DNA of 8,263 nt from an uncultured Clostridia bacterium (lineage in GTDB: Bacteria > Bacillota > Clostridia > Christensenellales > UBA1242). The notes under the pieces were generated by a model. The model did no database searches and was not told where the DNA came from. It worked only from the letters and a program-made list of their open reading frames with translations. Each line of letters starts with the position of its first letter. Position 1 is the first letter of the stretch. The DNA is taken from the NCBI GenBank assembly GCA_947589615.1, contig CANQBU010000053.1, positions 1 to 8,263 on the forward strand. Direction: 5' to 3'. This document shows, piece by piece, positions 6,044-8,263 of the stretch. The position numbers were made by a program, and so were the translations under genes.

Positions 6044-7096
6044 ATGGCAAAAGATGTAAATGAAGCAAGAAGAGAGGCGCTTGAACAAGCACTCTTGCAA
6101 ATAGAAAAACAATATGGAAAAGGCGCAATAATGAAATTGGGCTCTAATTTTAAGGATAATATTGATGTTATTCCCACCGGATGTTTAACGCTTGATGTTG
6201 CTTTGGGAATAGGCGGAATTCCACGTGGAAGGGTTGTTGAAATATATGGACCGGAATCTTCAGGTAAAACTACTGTTTCTCTTCATATAATCGCTGAAGC
6301 TCAAAAATTGGGAGGAACATGTGCTTTTATTGATGCCGAGCATGCGTTAGATCCTTCTTACGCTGAAAAACTTGGGGTTAATTTGGGTGAGTTGCTTATT
6401 TCTCAGCCTGACAATGGGGAGCAAGCCTTAAATATTTGCGAGACTCTTGTAAGATCTGGCTCCGTTGACCTGGTAGTAGTAGACTCTGTTGCCGCTTTGA
6501 CGCCAAAAGCAGAAATAGATGGCGAAATGGGCGATAACCATGTCGGATTGCAAGCGAGAATGATGAGCCAAGCATTGAGAAAGCTTACTGGTGCGATGAA
6601 CAAAGGTAAAACAACTGTAATATTCATAAATCAATTAAGAGATAAAGTTGGTGTTATGTTTGGTTCTCCTGAAACTACCACAGGAGGAAAAGCGCTTAAA
6701 TTTTATTCAAGCATAAGGCTTGATGTTAGAAGAAAAGATACAATAAAAGAAGGCGCGGAAATAATAGGAAACAGGACGACAATCAAGGTTGTTAAAAATA
6801 AACTTGCACCACCTTTCAGATCTGCCGAATTTGATATTATTTATGGACAGGGAATAAGCCAATCAGGCTGCGTTGTAGACCTTGCTTTAAATGCTGATAT
6901 CATCAAAAAATCAGGTTCTTGGTTCTCATATAATGATGAAAAAATCGCTCAAGGAAAAGAGAATGTAAAAGCATATCTTGAGAAGAATCAAGACGTATAT
7001 AATGAAATCTTTAATAAAATAAAAGAAATTTATATGAGTGGCGATGAAGCGCCAACAACAGATGATAATGGTGATGATGAAGATTTTGATGAATAA
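6044..7096 (+). CDS. recA: Recombinase RecA
   Basis: RecA forms filaments on single-stranded DNA, catalyses homologous strand exchange and stimulates LexA self-cleavage in organisms that have LexA. The protein is 350 aa, the normal size, and appears intact. An N-terminal oligomerisation helix region (about 1-35) precedes the ATPase core. The core has Walker A GPESSGKT (69-76, Lys75), catalytic Glu99 in FIDAEHALD, Walker B LVVVD ending at Asp147, NQLR (196-199, where Gln197 senses ATP), DNA-binding loops L1 (about 160-168) and L2 (about 200-214), and GGKALKFY (214-221). The C-terminus ends in an acidic tail rich in Asp and Glu. AAGGGG (6031-6036), which overlaps the pgsA stop codon, is the RBS 7 nt before the ATG. 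I see no GAAC-N4-GTTC type SOS box before it. It is the last gene of the operon and is followed by a terminator. Confidence 0.98.
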   Translation: MAKDVNEARREALEQALLQIEKQYGKGAIMKLGSNFKDNIDVIPTGCLTLDVALGIGGIPRGRVVEIYGPESSGKTTVSLHIIAEAQKLGGTCAFIDAEHALDPSYAEKLGVNLGELLISQPDNGEQALNICETLVRSGSVDLVVVDSVAALTPKAEIDGEMGDNHVGLQARMMSQALRKLTGAMNKGKTTVIFINQLRDKVGVMFGSPETTTGGKALKFYSSIRLDVRRKDTIKEGAEIIGNRTTIKVVKNKLAPPFRSAEFDIIYGQGISQSGCVVDLALNADIIKKSGSWFSYNDEKIAQGKENVKAYLEKNQDVYNEIFNKIKEIYMSGDEAPTTDDNGDDEDFDE

Positions 7097-7137
7097 AAAA
7101 GTGTATATTGACCGAAAAAGGTTGATATACATTTTTT
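7095..7137. terminator. Bidirectional intrinsic terminator between recA and the PBP gene
   Basis: A 13-bp stem, 7101-7113 with 7120-7132, includes three G-U pairs on the plus-strand RNA and closes a GAAAAA loop. A T-run (7132-7137) follows on the plus strand, and the A-run at 7095-7100 supplies a U-run for minus-strand transcripts. It lies just after the recA stop and just beyond the stop of the convergent PBP gene, so it can serve both. Confidence 0.85.
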
Positions 7138-7174
7138 ATTTATGCATTAATAGCGAAATATTATGTAAATTTAT

Positions 7175-8263
7175 CTATATATACCACTTATCTTTTTGAC
7201 GTTTCTTTTCTTTTTTAATAAAATTGATTTCTTGACTTGCTTTGTTGTCTGGTGATAAGGTGTAATAATTTTCGATTATTATCTTTTGTTTAGAGTTATT
7301 AAGAGGAATGGTTATGGTCTGCTTGTCATTTTTACCTGAAATAGATTTGAAAATTTTGTCGTTTACAATTATATCGTATGTTTGATAAGACCTTGCATTA
7401 AATTCTATTATTGCAATGCCGTTTTCAACTTTGTTTGTGAGTTCGACTTTTTCAACTTCGGTAAAATTTTTTGAGATATCGCTTGGTAAATTGAATGCTG
7501 AAAATAATTCTGCTCGAGTATATCTTTCAGGAGTAAAAGTGTTAGCAAGCATAACACGATGATTTTCTTCCAGTTCAATTCCATCAATATTTTTTTCAAT
7601 AATACTTTCAGGACGAATAAATTGTGAATCGTCTTTAATTTCCTCAAAGTATCTCTTCACAATTTCGGTTGGCTGGTTTCCGCCGGCATACTTAATTGGT
7701 GTATTATCAAGATTTCCAAGCCAAACTCCCACTGTTTGAGTTTTGGTGTAAGAAACATTCCATGCGTCAGTATTTTCTTTTGAAGAAGGTTTGCCTACGG
7801 TTCCTGTTTTAGATGCAATCTCGCAATTAAGAGTTGCCAATTTTTTTGCTGTTCCCGTTTTTGCACAGGTTTTTAACATGTCTGTTAAAAGATATGCACA
7901 ATCATCTTTTAAAACTTTTTCACCGATTGATTTGTTAATATATACAAGTTTATTGTTTTTATCGGTTATAAATGAAACAAATTTTGGCGATTTGTAAAAC
8001 CCTCCATTTGCGAATGTTGTATAAGCACCTGCAAGTTGGGCAAGGTTTACGCCATAAGTCATTCCTCCCAAAGCGAGGCTGTAACTATCATCCGTTTCAT
8101 CGAAGCTAATGCCCATTTTTTGAGCAGTTTGCTTTGCTTTTTCAATCCCAACATAAGAAAGAACCTTTACAGCGGGGATATTGATCGACTTTGATAAAGC
8201 TTCTCTTGCACTTATATAACCTCTATAAACATTTCCAACATTTTTTGGTGTATAATCTGATAT
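7175..8263 (-). CDS. Class A penicillin-binding protein, C-terminal part (truncated by window edge)
   Basis: This is the transpeptidase part of a bifunctional peptidoglycan synthase (PBP1A/PonA-like) that cross-links stem peptides outside the membrane. The frame is open to the window edge, giving 362 visible residues; the true start, membrane anchor, glycosyltransferase domain and catalytic SxxK lie outside. The internal Met encoded at 8116-8114 is not the start. Counting from the window edge, the SxN motif is Ser26-Ile27-Asn28 in ALSKSINIPAVKVL. The class A hallmark SLALGGMTYGVNLAQLAGAY and FANGG follow. The KTGT box is Lys152-Thr155 in ASKTGTVG. A second KTGT at 135-138 is probably fortuitous. 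The last ~130 residues, after the transpeptidase fold, look like a beta-rich C-terminal domain of the kind found in some class A PBPs, ending in a basic tail. The stop is TAG at 7177-7175. It converges on recA and shares a terminator with it. Confidence 0.9.
   Translation of the reverse strand: MSDYTPKNVGNVYRGYISAREALSKSINIPAVKVLSYVGIEKAKQTAQKMGISFDETDDSYSLALGGMTYGVNLAQLAGAYTTFANGGFYKSPKFVSFITDKNNKLVYINKSIGEKVLKDDCAYLLTDMLKTCAKTGTAKKLATLNCEIASKTGTVGKPSSKENTDAWNVSYTKTQTVGVWLGNLDNTPIKYAGGNQPTEIVKRYFEEIKDDSQFIRPESIIEKNIDGIELEENHRVMLANTFTPERYTRAELFSAFNLPSDISKNFTEVEKVELTNKVENGIAIIEFNARSYQTYDIIVNDKIFKSISGKNDKQTITIPLNNSKQKIIIENYYTLSPDNKASQEINFIKKEKKRQKDKWYI

Noticed and set aside
7791..7997. Plus-strand frame of 68 codons opposite the PBP gene
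   Set aside because: It lies entirely within the transpeptidase coding region, which has clear family motifs on the other strand.

Overview
This is an 8.3 kb AT-rich chromosomal segment, most likely from a low-GC Bacillota and probably an uncultured Clostridia-type lineage. The evidence is the consensus sigma-A promoters, purine-rich Shine-Dalgarno sites, the ftsK-rimO-pgsA-recA gene order, and the protein sequences. The placement is inference; no marker here fixes a genus.

Left end (1-217): a GC-containing intrinsic terminator closes an unseen upstream unit. It is followed by a small perfect inverted repeat and a near-consensus promoter (TTGACT, 17 bp, TATAAT) for a small gene. Gene 1 (218-679) encodes a 153-residue soluble protein that I do not recognise. 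The spacer after it (680-851) carries a long AT-rich inverted repeat overlapping the -35 of a second promoter, which has an extended -10.

Centre (852-7096): four tightly packed plus-strand genes look like one operon. They are a large FtsK/SpoIIIE DNA translocase, RimO (S12 methylthiotransferase, 8-nt overlap with ftsK), PgsA (phosphatidylglycerophosphate synthase, 4-nt overlap with rimO) and RecA (11-nt gap after pgsA). The operon combines chromosome translocation and recombination with ribosome modification and membrane-lipid synthesis. cinA, often found between pgsA and recA in Bacillota, is absent, and so is rny immediately after recA. A hairpin after recA, with a U-run on either strand, serves as a bidirectional terminator.

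Right end (7175-8263): a convergent minus-strand gene encodes the transpeptidase half of a class A penicillin-binding protein. It is cut by the window edge, so its glycosyltransferase domain, SxxK motif and start lie outside.

The content is mostly housekeeping, and I found no new multi-gene system. The items most worth a second look are the FtsK protein (a very long charged linker with an F-x-R-D-N-like repeat array, and a glycine where I expect the arginine of a conserved C-terminal motor motif), the inverted repeat over the ftsK promoter, and the unrecognised gene 1 with a direct repeat around its -35.
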